64,000 bases of DNA from Verrucomicrobiales bacterium (GCA_028047635.1 JAOFXR010000006.1:1-64000); one strand, 5' to 3'; counted from the stretch's first letter, positions 17,826 through 27,372 are shown. Notes: generated by a model from the sequence alone, not told the origin. Made by a program: numbers and translations.

Positions 17826-17922
17826 GAAGCTTTTGCCGCACCAGGTTTAAAACATGCCGATCGAATCCGACGTCGAGAGTCGCCGACAGGAGGGAAGCTG
17901 CCATTAGAAAATGCCTTCCAAC

Positions 17923-18408
17923 TCATTGCGGGATTTGATTGGCATCTTCGCCCTTCCGGGCTTCTTGAATCCGACTTTTCAGCTTCGAGCCTAACATTGA
18001 CATGACAGGACCCGGCATTTTCTCGTAAATAGTTTGATTAACCGCGACCGGCTTGCGGCAGCTGAAAATGCTAATGCTTCCCGAGACCTCATCACCCTCA
18101 TACATGAAAATAAGGTCACTTTCGGTCGCGAGCCAGACCTCGTCAAAATCAACCACGTAGACGAACCAACTTGATTCTTCCGCAACGATCCCCTCCACCC
18201 ATTCTGCCATATTTCCGTTCCGCCTTGTATGACGAAAATTCAGGAGATCATTTTCATCCCGAAAGATTTCCAACGAAGCCCCCTTCCCTAACTCATAAGT
18301 TCCCCGAGTCTGAATGAAACTTCCATCTTCAGAGCCCTTTTCTCCGCAGCTACACAAGATCAACAAACTGAGGGCGAAACTTGCGGTTAATCGATTCATT
18401 TTCTTCAC
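17923..18408 (-). CDS. Probable lipoprotein of unknown function
   Basis: A 161-residue product with a lipoprotein signal: basic n-region, hydrophobic core LTASFALSLLILCSC, and a lipobox-like LCSC followed by Gly-Glu. The mature part has TRGTYELGKGASLEIFRDENDLLNFRHTRRNGNMAEWVEGI, reading as a small beta-rich domain. No family recognised. Start could be the first ATG or MNRL three codons later. Confidence 0.6.
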   Translation of the reverse strand: MKKMNRLTASFALSLLILCSCGEKGSEDGSFIQTRGTYELGKGASLEIFRDENDLLNFRHTRRNGNMAEWVEGIVAEESSWFVYVVDFDEVWLATESDLIFMYEGDEVSGSISIFSCRKPVAVNQTIYEKMPGPVMSMLGSKLKSRIQEARKGEDANQIPQ

Positions 18409-18549
18409 AACGTTAAACTACAGCGCCATCGCCACGGGTGTGCGTGAACAATCTTAGTTCCAGTAGCGAATTGACAACCTGCTTCGAACGTAGAGCGCTT
18501 CGATACTAACGTGCCATACATGATGGCTGACGAGGATACCACGTAACAC

Positions 18550-18930
18550 TCACTTAGACTCGCCTGGAAGAAGCGATGCCTGATCAGTTACGCCGGACTC
18601 ATCGAAGCAGAGAACATCAGCGAAAATCATCATATCCATGAATACCTTTAACATCTCGTCGTTCTCGCCAACCCGATTCCAATGATCCACAAACTCCTGT
18701 GCCGAACACTCACCCTCCATCGTGATGGTCATATTGGCGGTATCAGGAGGGCTGATCATCCGTTGGTTTTTAAAGAGCTCAACAACCTCTGACACAAACT
18801 CGCCGAATGAATCAGGATCATGAATGTTCAGTCCTATTACAATGGCATCGAACTCACCCGCCTCATTTTCAAACCGATTCGTCGCGACGTTATGAACTTC
18901 GTTTTTCTTTTTCTGCCAGGGAAATCGCAT
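18550..18930 (-). CDS. Small acidic cytoplasmic protein of unknown function
   Basis: A 126-residue product starting with a basic stretch (MRFPWQKKKNEVHNVATN), with no signal or membrane helix. It contains a run of hydrophobic-acidic helices: DSFGEFVSEVVELFKNQ, SAQEFVDHWNRVGE and DEMLKVFMDMMIFADVLCF. A MTITMEGECS strand sits in the middle. Overall acidic, probably alpha/beta. Not recognised. Ends in a patch of small genes that may be a strain-specific cargo region. Confidence 0.55.
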   Translation of the reverse strand: MRFPWQKKKNEVHNVATNRFENEAGEFDAIVIGLNIHDPDSFGEFVSEVVELFKNQRMISPPDTANMTITMEGECSAQEFVDHWNRVGENDEMLKVFMDMMIFADVLCFDESGVTDQASLLPGESK

Positions 18931-19011
18931 GTCTTTCTGAATAACGTTTTTAAGATCCGAGCTCGATCAGTGAAATGATCGTGGAATAAGAATTCCAATC
19001 AGTAAAACCAA

Positions 19012-19278
19012 TTAACGAGGAACATAACCGACCGCTGAGTTCTCGTCACTTTCGGTCGTAACAAATGTAGCGGGTCTTTCGCGATCATAAGATACCCCCA
19101 TGGTGAGTAGCCCAAAATAGAGTGCCGGATACAAACGGGTGAACGTTTCCAAAGCGAAGGTTTCAGAAATCGCAGTTTCAGCTGGGAACGCGGAAACCAT
19201 TTCAGGAACGGCCCCATCCAGGACTGACGGAATATTCGAATGCAACGCTCTACTCCTGAGAGTGAATCGCAAAGTCAT
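19012..19278 (-). CDS. Doubtful short ORF, unknown
   Basis: An 88-codon frame fills most of the gap between two clearer minus-strand genes. Codons read naturally (VLDGAVPEMVSAFPAETAIS, ALYFGLLTMGVSYDRERPA), unlike obvious noise, but no motif, signal or family is visible, and the first ATG overlaps the end of the preceding gene by 29 bases. An internal ATG at 19200 is an alternative. It may be the tail of a degraded gene. The gap 18931-19249 holds nothing else I can support. Confidence 0.3.
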   Translation of the reverse strand: MTLRFTLRSRALHSNIPSVLDGAVPEMVSAFPAETAISETFALETFTRLYPALYFGLLTMGVSYDRERPATFVTTESDENSAVGYVPR

Positions 19279-19840
19279 CGAACAAAACGCCCTCGCCTTT
19301 GATGATGAGTCGATAGCCTGTCTTCTCCATTTTCAACAATTCGTGAGAACCTTCCACTTTCACTCCGTTATCAAACTCGAAGCTAGCGGTGTCGCCTTTC
19401 ATCGCAAAATTCATCGTGTAGGTCTTTCCCTGTTCAAAAGTGCCCTCGACGGTATTCAAATTAATCGACTTCGATTCAGGATCTTTCTTGTCCTTATCAG
19501 TGCGAAGGCTGGCGCTCTTTTCGCTCACGATGATGCGAAAGAGGTGCCCTTTGGGGTGATTGAAGCTCAAATGAAATCCCGTGCTGCCATTCAGCTGAAA
19601 CTTAATCTCGCCGGTGGCGTCGTGATGAGGCGCTTTATAAGTCAGAACAGCAGCGTGTTTATCTGACTCCAGTTCAGCACCACTGAGCTTGCCATCCTCG
19701 ATTTTCCAATCGCCTTTGGCAGCCGCCCAGCTTGGGGATAGCGCATCACCGGAGAAATCATCAGAGATCACATCTTCGCCAACAGCGATGGAAGATAAGC
19801 CAAGAGCGACAAAAGAGAGTGCGAGTAAAGTTCGTTTCAT
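19250..19840 (-). CDS. Secreted DUF1080-like (GH16-fold) protein
   Basis: A 196-residue product with a signal peptide (about 1-21, ...SSIAVGEDV) and a single jelly-roll domain like the 3-keto-disaccharide hydrolase (DUF1080) group. Typical features: DDFSGDALSPSWAAAKGDWKIEDGKLSG at the start, NGSTGFHLSFNHPKGHLFRI, and a closing VLFDDFAIH strand. Proteins of this family bind or hydrolyse oxidised sugars and are abundant in PVC bacteria. A paralog of similar size is at 29032-29706. Catalytic residues cannot be named here. Confidence 0.75.
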   Translation of the reverse strand: MKRTLLALSFVALGLSSIAVGEDVISDDFSGDALSPSWAAAKGDWKIEDGKLSGAELESDKHAAVLTYKAPHHDATGEIKFQLNGSTGFHLSFNHPKGHLFRIIVSEKSASLRTDKDKKDPESKSINLNTVEGTFEQGKTYTMNFAMKGDTASFEFDNGVKVEGSHELLKMEKTGYRLIIKGEGVLFDDFAIHSQE

Positions 19841-19903
19841 GGATGCAGAGTAGCGGGCTCCCCCATTCTAGCAACGAAATGAAAAGCACGGATTCAAGTG
19901 AAA

Positions 19904-20011
19904 CTATAGCCGGTCGCCGTGAGACCAGTTCAGATTTCCTGCGCTTCGAATCGAGCTGGACGGCGACGATATCCGAACGCTTCCGAGGTCAAGGCCCTCA
20001 GCTACAGGCAA
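19904..20011. repeat. Dispersed intergenic repeat, copy 1
   Basis: Two blocks lie between divergent genes: a block CTATAGCC-GGTCGCCGTGAGACC-AGTTCAG (19904-19933) and a block CGAACGC-TTCCGAGGTCAAGGCCCTCAGCTACAGG (19974-20009). Both reappear with changes, in swapped order, at 47096-47198, and less clearly at 39682-39757. Sharing of GGTCGCCGTGAG and GAGGTC(A/G)AGGCCCTCA supports common ancestry. No coding potential seen. Confidence 0.6.
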
Positions 20012-20114
20012 CGCCATGTCCGAAAACAGTATCGACCACTCGCATGGCCATCATCTGTCATCGCGCCAAAGAAAAAGATTCCCGCCGCGGGCGTTGCGGG
20101 TTGGAATAGCGGTC

Positions 20115-21671
20115 ATGATTTCTAGGTTTCCTCTTTTTCTGCTCGTGCTCCCTGCGCTGGTTCTTTCGACAGTGCTGGAAGCATCCCCAAAGCACCCGAA
20201 CATCATCTACATTCTCGCGGATGACCTTGGCTATGGCGATGTCTCTTCTTACAATCCTGAATCCCGAATCCAGACACCCCACGTGGATCGGCTTGCTGCT
20301 GAGGGAATGCGCTTTACTGATGCTCATACCCCTTCGGCCGTGTGCACTCCGACGCGCTATGGAATCCTGACCGGTCGCTACAGCTGGCGCACCCGGCTGA
20401 AATACCGCGTCCTCGATGGCTTTGACCCTCCTCTCATTGAGTCGGATCGCATCACCGTTCCCGGTTTCCTTCGCGACGCCGGCTACGATACGGCTTGCGT
20501 TGGGAAATGGCATCTCGGAATGGAGTGGACGGATAAAAAAGGCGAACCACTTCCAGCCGTTTCAATCGATCGGCGTATGCCTCCCCGCCCCGGTTTTGAT
20601 GTCGACTTTTCCGTCCCCGTCAAAGGCGGTCCCACAGCAGTGGGATTTGACCACTTCTTCGGAATCTCCGCTTCTCTCAACATGTCGCCGTTCTGCTACC
20701 TCGTCGACGACCTGCCCTATCAAATCCCCGACCTTAAACAAGAGGCGATTCGGACAGAGTTCATCGTCGTCGATGAGGGCGTTCGATCACCCGACTTCAC
20801 GATTGCAGGAGTGATGCCCCGCCTCACCGGAGAAGCGGTTCGCATCATCGAGGAACAGGGAGCGGAACGCCCTGACACGCCCTTTTTTCTCTATGCACCA
20901 CTAACCTCTCCTCATCTTCCCGTGATTCCCAATGCTGAGTTTCGCGGAACGAGCGAGGCGGGTGACTACGGAGATTTCGTGGTCGAGACCGATGCCTTTG
21001 TTGGAGCGGTTCTCGACGCGCTCGATCGAACTGAACTCGCAGACAACACTCTAGTCATTTTCACCTCGGACAACGGTGGTCTCTATCACTGGTGGGATGC
21101 CAAGGAAGCAGACGATCTGAAGCACTACCAAATCAAAGGGCGAGGCGCAGCGATGAAAGAATTTGGTCATCAGGGCAATGCTCAACTACGGGGCACGAAA
21201 GCAGACATCTGGGAGGGCGGTCATCGCGTGCCATTTGTCGTGCGCTGGCCTGGATTTACTCCGGCGGGAACGGTGAATAACGAACTCGTTGAACTGACCG
21301 ATTTGCTCGCGACCTGCGCTGCTATCTCCGGGGGTAAATTGCCGGAGGGAGCAGGGCCTGACAGTGTAAATATTTTGCCCGCTTTGAGGAAAGCGAAAAC
21401 CGACGAGCCATTGCGGGACTTCGCGATACACCATTCGCTGTGGGGAACTTTCGCGGCTCGTCAGGGGCCTTGGAAGATGATTCCCCATCGCGGGTCAGGT
21501 GGCTTCACCCAGCCACGAGATCTCGATCCCGAAAAGGAAGGTGGTCCAGCAGGACAACTTTACCACTTGGACAACGATCCTGCAGAAACGCAAAACCTCT
21601 GGAACAAACATCCTGAGATTGTCGAGAAGTTGCAAGCACTGCTGAAAGACGTCAAGGACGCTGAGAAATGA
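20115..21671 (+). CDS. Secreted sulfatase (formylglycine type)
   Basis: A 518-residue exported type I sulfatase, hydrolysing a sulfate ester after conversion of Cys to formylglycine. Signal peptide about 1-23 (...LSTVLEASP). Motifs: NIIYILADDLGYGDVSS (metal-binding Asp pair, about 29-45), SAVCTPTRYGILTGRYSWRT with the CxPxR core (about 74-90), GKWHLGMEW, and FTSDNGG (about 315) with metal Asp-Asn. The start ATG 20115 puts the signal peptide at the very N-terminus; upstream ATGs would add a non-signal extension. The TGA overlaps the ATG of the DUF4838 gene by four bases, so the pair is translationally coupled. Closest relative in the window is the sulfatase at 52740, sharing TPTRYxxLTGRYxWRT. 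Confidence 0.95.
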   Translation: MISRFPLFLLVLPALVLSTVLEASPKHPNIIYILADDLGYGDVSSYNPESRIQTPHVDRLAAEGMRFTDAHTPSAVCTPTRYGILTGRYSWRTRLKYRVLDGFDPPLIESDRITVPGFLRDAGYDTACVGKWHLGMEWTDKKGEPLPAVSIDRRMPPRPGFDVDFSVPVKGGPTAVGFDHFFGISASLNMSPFCYLVDDLPYQIPDLKQEAIRTEFIVVDEGVRSPDFTIAGVMPRLTGEAVRIIEEQGAERPDTPFFLYAPLTSPHLPVIPNAEFRGTSEAGDYGDFVVETDAFVGAVLDALDRTELADNTLVIFTSDNGGLYHWWDAKEADDLKHYQIKGRGAAMKEFGHQGNAQLRGTKADIWEGGHRVPFVVRWPGFTPAGTVNNELVELTDLLATCAAISGGKLPEGAGPDSVNILPALRKAKTDEPLRDFAIHHSLWGTFAARQGPWKMIPHRGSGGFTQPRDLDPEKEGGPAGQLYHLDNDPAETQNLWNKHPEIVEKLQALLKDVKDAEK

Positions 21672-24193
21672 AGCGATTGCTACTTATCATCGCCCTGCTA
21701 GTGGGCACAGAACTTTTTACCGCAGCCGGAGAAGAAATTACTCTCACCTCCGACGGTAAGGTAAACTTGCCGATCCTCTTCGAAGACGAATCTCTGAGAG
21801 AACACGCTGAGACGCTCGGTTCGATCTTAAGCGAAATCTCGGGCGCAGCCTTTGCGATTTCTGACAAACCGGTGAAGCCGGCCATCACCTTGAGTCTGTC
21901 GACGAGCGAAGCAGTCGGAACGCTCGAAAGAGAAAACTACTCTCTCAAAACCGATTCAGCGAACGGACTCGCGATCGCAGGAACCACGCCACTCGCGGTG
22001 AGGCATGGGGTCTGGGATGTTCTTCATCGGCTGGGTTACCGGCAATTCTTTCCCGGAAACACCTGGGAAGTGATTCCTAAGCACCCCTCTCTCAAGCTCC
22101 ACTGTGACCAGATTGAATCTCCTGATTATGCTTCCCGCCGCATCTGGTATGGCTACGGCTTCTGGGATCACAACCGCGAGGCGTGGACCGATTGGACCAT
22201 CAAAAATCGGATGGAGGAAGGCTTCAAGCTCAACACGGGTCATGCCTATGGGCACCTCATTCGCTCCCAACAAGTCGAGTTTGAGCAACACCCCGAATAC
22301 TATGCCCTCGTGAAAGGAGAACGCCATGTCGCGCCTCAGGCGAAACTGTGTGTATCGAATCGAGGAGTGAAGCAGGCTGCGATTCGCTATGCCTTAGGCT
22401 TTTTTGAAAAATACTCAGAGGCAGACAGTGTTTCTATCGATCCGAGCGACGGAGGTAATTGGTGTGAATGTGAGAACTGCGCCGCGATCGGTCCGCCGAA
22501 TGAACTTGCGGTCGAACTCGCCAACACGGTTGCGAGGGCAGTGGTCGAACACTTAGGCAAAGACAAGTATGTCGGGATGTATGCCTACAACTATCATTCG
22601 CCGCCACCTCAAACGGAGGTCCACCCGAACGTGATCATCAGCGTGGCGACTGGCTTTATCAAAGGCGGGCTCTCCTCCGATCAAATCATCGCAGGCTGGG
22701 CTGAACGCGGAGCGAGGATCGGGATCCGCGAGTATTACAGCGTCAACACCTGGGACCGCGATCTTCCCGGAAAAGCACGAGGCAGCAATCTCGACTACCT
22801 CACGGAAACAATCCCCCATTTCTACGAATCAGGTGCACGATTCATGTCAGCAGAGTCGAGTGACAACTGGGGATGCAATGGGCTCGGCTACTACCTCGCC
22901 TCACGCGTGCTCTGGGATGTGGATGAAGCGCAGAATAGTGAAGCGATCACGACCGATTTTCTCGAAAAGGCATTCGGCCCTGCCTCTGAGGAAATGCGCA
23001 CTTTCTTCACCCTCATTGATGGGTCGAACGAAAGCGCGCGACTGGTCTTCAACGACCTCCTTGCGCGGATGTATCGAAGCCTCGAAAAAGCAACCAGGAC
23101 AGCCGCCGGAGACAACCTTGTCACGAAACGCATCAACGAACTCATTCTCTACACCCACTATGCTGAGCTATACGACACCTACCACAGGTCAAAAGGGCCG
23201 GATCGACAGGAGAAATTCGAATCACTCCTGCAATACAGTTTTCGGATTCGAAACACCTTCATGGTTCACAGCTACGCGCACTGGCGGGACATCGCGAACC
23301 GGGATCGCAGCGTTCATTTCCCCGAGACTGAGAGCGAGACAGTTTTCTGGAGAATTCCGGAAAATGAGAATCCCTGGAAATCAAGCAAACCATTCACGAC
23401 TGCGGAAATTAACGAATTCCTCGCCGCTGGTATCGTTAATTTCGAACCCGTCGAACTGGGATTCACCCCCCAATTATTTCCCTCCGAGAATCTTACGTCA
23501 GTCCTCGACTTGTATCCCGGTCTAAAGAGTGAATCGCGACCGGGATCCGCGGCATCAGGCAGAGGCAGCCGATCATTTTACACGGTGGTCGGAGATGAAG
23601 CCCCTGTCGAGAGAGAGTTGACCATTACAGGAGGACTGATTGAACACTACCGAGATCGTGGCAACGTAAAAGTATCTCTGTGGAAACTCGGTGGCGCCAG
23701 TGAAACCGGTGAACTGGAGACGCTCATCACTGAAGACAACACCGTGCCTCCTGATGGGGAGGCACGAACCATCACCCTCACCTGCCCCACCCCCGGAACC
23801 TACCGAATCGATCTCGATGACGGCCGCGACTCGACAAGTGTCAACTGGCCGACAGGCACCCCCATGAGTTGGAAAATGGCAGCGGATGAACATCCCCATC
23901 AAATGACGGGACGATGGTCACTCTACTTTTTCGTTCCCAAAGGAACCACTAAGATCGGGCTCTACGCCAGCACGAAAACCGCAGCAGGAAGTCAGCTACT
24001 AGGCCCCGATGACAGCAAGTCTTTTGACCTGACTTCAACCGGAGGGCAATTCTTCAGCGCCGAAGTCGATGAAGACTCAACCGACCGTCTCTGGAAACTC
24101 CACAACATTGCGGGAAACATCCAACTTCTGACAATCCCCCCGTTTCTCGCGCGCTCAGCGGAAGAATTAGTCTTACCTCAATCTCTCGACTAG
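21668..24193 (+). CDS. DUF4838 glycoside-hydrolase-like protein
   Basis: An 841-residue exported protein: signal peptide (about 1-21), an N-terminal domain of the alpha-glucuronidase/GH20b type (about 25-145), and a DUF4838 TIM-barrel-like domain (about 150-430). Recognisable segments: AVRHGVWDVLHRLGYRQFFP, VSIDPSDGGNWCECENCAAIG with its three cysteines, NELAVELANTVARAV and YMYAYNYHSPP-like strands. The C-terminal third (about 560-841) holds beta-rich segments with a TGGLIEHYRDRGNVKVSLW strand. The family is believed to act on glycans but no activity is settled. Translational coupling to the sulfatase suggests desulfation and sugar cleavage on the same substrate. Confidence 0.88.
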   Translation: MKRLLLIIALLVGTELFTAAGEEITLTSDGKVNLPILFEDESLREHAETLGSILSEISGAAFAISDKPVKPAITLSLSTSEAVGTLERENYSLKTDSANGLAIAGTTPLAVRHGVWDVLHRLGYRQFFPGNTWEVIPKHPSLKLHCDQIESPDYASRRIWYGYGFWDHNREAWTDWTIKNRMEEGFKLNTGHAYGHLIRSQQVEFEQHPEYYALVKGERHVAPQAKLCVSNRGVKQAAIRYALGFFEKYSEADSVSIDPSDGGNWCECENCAAIGPPNELAVELANTVARAVVEHLGKDKYVGMYAYNYHSPPPQTEVHPNVIISVATGFIKGGLSSDQIIAGWAERGARIGIREYYSVNTWDRDLPGKARGSNLDYLTETIPHFYESGARFMSAESSDNWGCNGLGYYLASRVLWDVDEAQNSEAITTDFLEKAFGPASEEMRTFFTLIDGSNESARLVFNDLLARMYRSLEKATRTAAGDNLVTKRINELILYTHYAELYDTYHRSKGPDRQEKFESLLQYSFRIRNTFMVHSYAHWRDIANRDRSVHFPETESETVFWRIPENENPWKSSKPFTTAEINEFLAAGIVNFEPVELGFTPQLFPSENLTSVLDLYPGLKSESRPGSAASGRGSRSFYTVVGDEAPVERELTITGGLIEHYRDRGNVKVSLWKLGGASETGELETLITEDNTVPPDGEARTITLTCPTPGTYRIDLDDGRDSTSVNWPTGTPMSWKMAADEHPHQMTGRWSLYFFVPKGTTKIGLYASTKTAAGSQLLGPDDSKSFDLTSTGGQFFSAEVDEDSTDRLWKLHNIAGNIQLLTIPPFLARSAEELVLPQSLD

Positions 24194-24311
24194 AACGGTA
24201 ACCTTCCCACGAACACTCGCTCACTTCTCTCTCTCGTCGGAATAGCGATCAAAATAGGTATACCAGGCGCGAACACTTGCCTTTCCCCCTGTTCTCTCTT
24301 CTACTAACTAA

Positions 24312-25700
24312 ATGAAACGCGTCTTCGTTATTCTCGTTATCACACTGCTTGCGGGGTTTTACCCCACCTTTTCATCGGCTCAGGAACAGACCATTCCTCA
24401 GCCAACTTTTGATGACCTCAAGCAAGAGCTAAACAGCGCGCCGACCATTCCCTCCAAACGAGAATTCCTACGGTTATTCGCCGATCACGACCATCTCGAT
24501 ACGGCCACTTATCTGATCGCTTTGCTGAACGATAAAAAGGCCGTGCCGTCCCTAAAAAAAGAAGCGATAGCGGTTTTGTCAGGACTTAAAAACAGTGACG
24601 CACGAGTTGCCGTCAAAGAAGCCGCTACGTCAGCAAGAGAGATTTCCAAGCACATCCTCGAAGCCTACATCGGCCAGGGCGATCCCGACTCCCGTATTTT
24701 TCTGCTTCACTTAATCAAAGAAACCGGTTCCCCCCGACTTCAGGCACTAGCGATCCACGGGGTCTCCCAACTCGGAGCAGACGCTATTTCGGAAGGCTAC
24801 ATCAAAGCATTGGTCGATTTGATGAAAGATGAAGAAGCGTTCCATGGCACGCGTCGTGCCGCTGCGAAGGCTCTCGGAACTATTCCAGCCACCACTGCCA
24901 TTCCCGAATTAATTCTTCTCCTTCCCGATCCTCTCCTCACCTATGAAGCTCGCGACTCCCTCCTTCGCCTCACCGGAGAGAAGCACTGGACCGACCAGGA
25001 TGACTGGATCGAGTGGTGGAGAAATAATCGAGAAGCCTTCCAGCCGGAGATGCTCTCAACACGTTCCTTTAACTACCAAAGGCAAAAACTAGCTGCGCTA
25101 CTTGGGGCTGGCAGCGATTTCGCCGCCTCATTTTATGGACGCAATATCGTAGGTAAGAGGATCCTCTTCATCCTCGATACCAGCGGAAGCATGTATTCCT
25201 ATGATCGCATTGTTGTCCTTCGCTCGGAAATGACCGGAATTATCCAAAGCCTGAGCGAAGCCTATGAGATTGGGATTCTCACCTTTCCAAAAACCCGTTT
25301 CCCCGGAAAGGACTTTGGAATCGCTGATGAGAAATTTCGCGAGAGGAGTGTTTAGTTCATTGAAGAGATGCCCCCGAAAGGAACAACACCGATGGTGGAA
25401 GCGTTAGAGTATGCCTTTGAGAGCATCATTCCCCGAAACGCAGTCGATACCGTTTACCTCCTTAGTGACGGACAACCATCAGACCTCGGTAACAAAGATC
25501 TCCACGATCTTGTTCTTGGATTAAACGAGGAAACGGATGCGACGATTCACACTGTTTTTATCAATACGAGAGACATTCCTGTGCCTATTGCGGGACAACC
25601 TCAGCCGTTGAGGCTTACCAATTCGATGACGTCAAAAGCGCAGAGCGACATGGCTCAAATCGCCAAATATTCAGGTGGCTCATTCCCCGCAATCGAGTAG
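24312..25700 (+). pseudogene. HEAT-repeat/VWA-domain protein interrupted by TAG
   Basis: One reading frame spans 24312-25700 except for a single in-frame TAG at 25353-25355; without it the product is 462 residues. Signal peptide 1-24, HEAT-like repeats (about 30-230), then a von Willebrand factor A domain. The VWA metal site spans the stop: DTSGSM (MIDAS first motif) lies before it, while the Thr motif PPKGTTPMVEAL and the LLSDGQP Asp motif lie after it. The text reads FRERSV*FIEEMPPKG, where the expected residue would be Glu, Gln or Lys by one base change. So it is a recent pseudogene, a sequencing error, or a readthrough product. Other genes here use TAG as a normal stop, so a recoded code is unlikely. 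Ends in TAG. Confidence 0.8.
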
Positions 25701-25768
25701 CGATCCACCGTAAACTCCGTTCACGCCGGCAAGCGGCGACACGACTCAATCACCCACTGATACAAAAT

Positions 25769-26707
25769 ATGCGCCGACGGATCCTGAAAATACTACTCTA
25801 TACGGCGCTGGCCTTCTCCCTCATCGCCGCGGCACTTTGGATCTACTTTCACCCGCCCGTGAAACAGGAATCCACGGTCGGCTACACGAACCGAAACGGA
25901 ACCGAGCTCAGATACGACGTTATCGTGCCCCGAGAGCCGAACGGTGCCGCGGTTATCGTACTTGTTAGCGGGAGCTGGAGATCAGACCAGGGCCCCTTTC
26001 GCCGTTGGCTGGTTGCCCCCATCCTCCGTCGGGGATACACCGTTTTTGCGGTGAGACATCTCTCGCAACCCAAGGCTACTATCACTGAAATCGTCGAAGA
26101 CGTTCATCATGCCGTTCGCCATATTCGATTTCACTCCGCCAATTTTGACATCGATAAAGATAGCATCGGTATCGCGGGTAGCAGCTCTGGAGGTCACCTT
26201 TCTCTCATGATAGCTGCCGGAGCAGGCAAGGCACCCCCGACAGATAGCGACGATGCTATCGATCTCGAATCGAGTGCGGTTCAGGCCGCCGCCGTCTTTT
26301 TTCCTGTTACCGATCTGGTTGACCTCGGCCCGTCGACTCAGAATCCCGGAGACGGCGGACCGCCCACGAGTTATGTCGCAGGCTTTGGATTCACTCCAAA
26401 AAAGGGTGACCGCAAGCGGATCGCGAAGGCCGACATGTCCGAATGGAAAGAATTAGCACATGCGCTTTCCCCTATTCACCAACTGGAAAATGGCCTTGCC
26501 CCGGTTCGTATTATTCACGGTGACGCAGACACGCTTGTTCCCCTCGATCAATCACTGCGCTTTCTGGAAAGGGCGAAAGAACTCCAGCTCGGTAACCGGA
26601 TTGATTTGCAAATACGCGAAGGCAAAGGCCACGGCTGGATTGCGATGATTTTTGATCTGCCGAAGTTCGCCGATTGGTTTGATGAACATCTCGCCCCGGC
26701 TTCGTAA
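25769..26707 (+). CDS. Membrane-anchored alpha/beta hydrolase (BAAT/dienelactone type)
   Basis: A 312-residue protein with a basic start and one membrane helix (ILLYTALAFSLIAAALWIYF, about 7-28) that may be an uncleaved anchor. The alpha/beta hydrolase core follows: VIVLVSGSWRSD (oxyanion strand), GIAGSSSGGHLSL with the GxSxG nucleophile elbow, HGDADTLVPLDQS with the acid Asp, and GKGHGW with the catalytic His. Substrates could be esters of glycans or small acids; not visible. Located between two broken genes; its own frame is intact. The end overlaps the start of the following alkA-like frame by 26 bases. Confidence 0.85.
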   Translation: MRRRILKILLYTALAFSLIAAALWIYFHPPVKQESTVGYTNRNGTELRYDVIVPREPNGAAVIVLVSGSWRSDQGPFRRWLVAPILRRGYTVFAVRHLSQPKATITEIVEDVHHAVRHIRFHSANFDIDKDSIGIAGSSSGGHLSLMIAAGAGKAPPTDSDDAIDLESSAVQAAAVFFPVTDLVDLGPSTQNPGDGGPPTSYVAGFGFTPKKGDRKRIAKADMSEWKELAHALSPIHQLENGLAPVRIIHGDADTLVPLDQSLRFLERAKELQLGNRIDLQIREGKGHGWIAMIFDLPKFADWFDEHLAPAS

Positions 26708-27323
26708 AAATCGGCCCCTCCTCAACCTCGTGCCGTCCAAAACAACTATCATCAAATCCGAAGCCGATCTGGATCGGGGAATGAGGTATCTCGCCAGGAT
26801 CGAGCCGCGATTTGCTGCCGCCTGAAAAGAAACGGGACCGCTTCCTCTGCGCCTTCGTCCGCAGGGATTTGCTACCGTTCTTGATGCCATCATCAGCCAG
26901 CAACTTTCGGTCGCCTCGGCCAACTCGATTAAAGTGCGAATGAAAGCGGTCGGAGCCTACGATTCAGCGACACTGATGGAGCTCAGTGATGATGATTTGC
27001 GACCCGCTGGCATGTCCCGTCAAAAAGTCCGCTACGCACGCGCCCTTGCTGAAGCGAATCTCCCCTACCGGCAGTTTCCGAAAATGAGTGATGAGGAAGT
27101 GACTCGCGCTCTTACCGCAGTCCTTGGTGTTGGGCAATGGACTGCCGACATCTATCTCAAATTCGCTCTCGGGCGCGCCGACGCATTTGCCACCGGAGAC
27201 CTCGCCTTGCAGGAGTCCGCGCGCGTCCTCCTCGAACTCAACGCTCGTCCGACCGCGAGAGAACTGGAGTCACTTGCCGAAAACTGGCGCCCCTGGAGAG
27301 GGGTAGCCGCCAGATTACTCTGA
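26682..27323 (+). pseudogene. AlkA-type DNA-3-methyladenine glycosylase interrupted by TGA
   Basis: The frame from ATG 26682 to 27323 codes a 213-residue AlkA-like protein except for TGA at 26823-26825. Before it: DLDRGMRYLARIEPRFAAA. After it: KETGPLPLRLRPQGFATVLD, then AIISQQLSVASANSI (the helix-hairpin-helix family entry), LGVGQWTADIYLKFALG (HhH-GPD motif) and the catalytic Asp in GRADAFATGDLALQ. The junction falls in a loop before the conserved core, where alignments continue without a gap, so one base change explains it. A downstream GTG at 26934 could start a shorter 129-residue product, but it would lack about half the fold. No selenocysteine insertion element is obvious. Interpreted as a pseudogene or a sequence error. 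Confidence 0.75.
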
Positions 27324-27372
27324 AGCTAATATCACATCGCCAAGAAACGCGAGGGAATCTAGGCGGCGGCCC

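Noticed and set aside
25353-25355. TAG as a sense codon in the VWA gene
   Set aside because: TAG ends other genes in the window (amt, first FGE-fold gene), so general recoding is unlikely.
26823-26825. Selenocysteine at the TGA in the alkA-like frame
   Set aside because: No SECIS-like hairpin is apparent after it, the enzyme family does not use selenocysteine, and TGA is a normal stop in neighbouring genes.
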